Assembly (NCBI GenBank): GCA_021738105.1
Contig: JAIPCS010000043.1
Location: 1-18,414 of the forward strand
From: Sulfuritalea sp.
GTDB taxonomy: Bacteria; Pseudomonadota; Gammaproteobacteria; Burkholderiales; Rhodocyclaceae
Direction: 5' to 3'
DNA: 18,414 bases
Part shown: one piece after another, positions 18,263-18,414 of the stretch
How positions within the stretch are numbered: the first letter of the stretch is position 1
How the letters are laid out: the number at the start of each line of letters is the position of its first letter
The notes under the pieces: generated by a model
Seen by the model: the letters and a program-made list of their open reading frames with translations, nothing else
What the model was told of the DNA's origin: nothing
Databases searched by the model: none
Made by a program: the position numbers and the translations under genes

Positions 18263-18414
18263 TCAGTCTGAGTTGCGACGGAAATCTTTCAATCGAAATC
18301 CGAGCAACCACAAGGAGAGGAAATAGCCGCCAAGCCCTGCAGTGACTACTCCGGCAAGCCGTAATACTCGCTGGCCACCGGATATCTGAAGCCAGGCTGC
18401 GTCTTCACCACTGC
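18263..18414 (-). CDS. murJ: Probable MurJ lipid II flippase, C-terminal end (partial)
   Basis: The last 49 codons of a minus-strand gene that continues beyond the window. The fragment reads SGEDAAWLQISGGQRVLRLA, then a hydrophobic helix (GVVTAGLGGYFLSLWLLGF) and a short basic tail RLKDFRRNSD. A final membrane helix ending in GFRLxDF is typical of the C-terminus of MurJ/MviN, which flips lipid II across the inner membrane. The match rests on a short stretch only, so another polytopic membrane protein is possible. Its stop codon directly abuts the ggt stop, with no base between them. Confidence 0.6.
   Translation of the reverse strand, partial: SGEDAAWLQISGGQRVLRLAGVVTAGLGGYFLSLWLLGFRLKDFRRNSD

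Overview
The window looks like a chromosomal housekeeping segment of a betaproteobacterium, most likely from the Rhodocyclales or close relatives. This is an inference from moderately high GC, proteins that closely resemble Gram-negative family members, and the gene order exbB-exbD-lpxK-trm112-kdsB-adk. There are no insertion sequences, phage genes, CRISPR arrays, tRNAs or rRNAs. It is not an accessory region, and most genes are ordinary.

Layout from left to right. (1) A cold-shock protein gene (+) ends in a strong hairpin terminator that it shares with the convergent icd gene (-). (2) icd, for NADP-dependent isocitrate dehydrogenase, is divergent from aceK (+), the kinase/phosphatase that acts on that enzyme. 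aceK overlaps rluE by 4 nt. (3) A small secreted Ala/Pro/Lys-rich protein with its own terminator is followed by a DUF192 secreted protein. (4) On the minus strand lie xseA, sodB and slyX. sodB has its own promoter, whose -10 box sits inside a perfect palindrome that resembles an IscR type 1 operator, and its own terminator. (5) After a 422-nt gap holding a consensus DnaA box comes an envelope operon (+): exbB, exbD, lpxK, a 58-residue Trm112-like zinc protein and kdsB. adk and a group III phosphofructokinase gene follow. (6) pfp (-), for a pyrophosphate-type phosphofructokinase, is convergent with that pfkA. It is divergent from hppA (+), which encodes a K+-independent proton-pumping pyrophosphatase. 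(7) ggt (+) overlaps the end of hppA, and the hppA terminator lies inside its signal-peptide codons. (8) The 3' end of a probable murJ (-) abuts ggt with no gap.

How the genes work together. icd and aceK form a regulator-substrate pair for carbon flow at the isocitrate branch point. pfkA, pfp and hppA form a glycolysis/pyrophosphate cluster: two phosphofructokinases with different predicted phosphoryl donors lie beside a membrane pyrophosphatase that couples PPi to the proton gradient. lpxK and kdsB supply lipid A and Kdo, and exbB/exbD form a proton-driven energiser unit in the same operon. The points most worth a second look are the IscR-like sodB promoter, the PPi cluster, the icd/aceK pairing and the terminator inside the ggt signal peptide.
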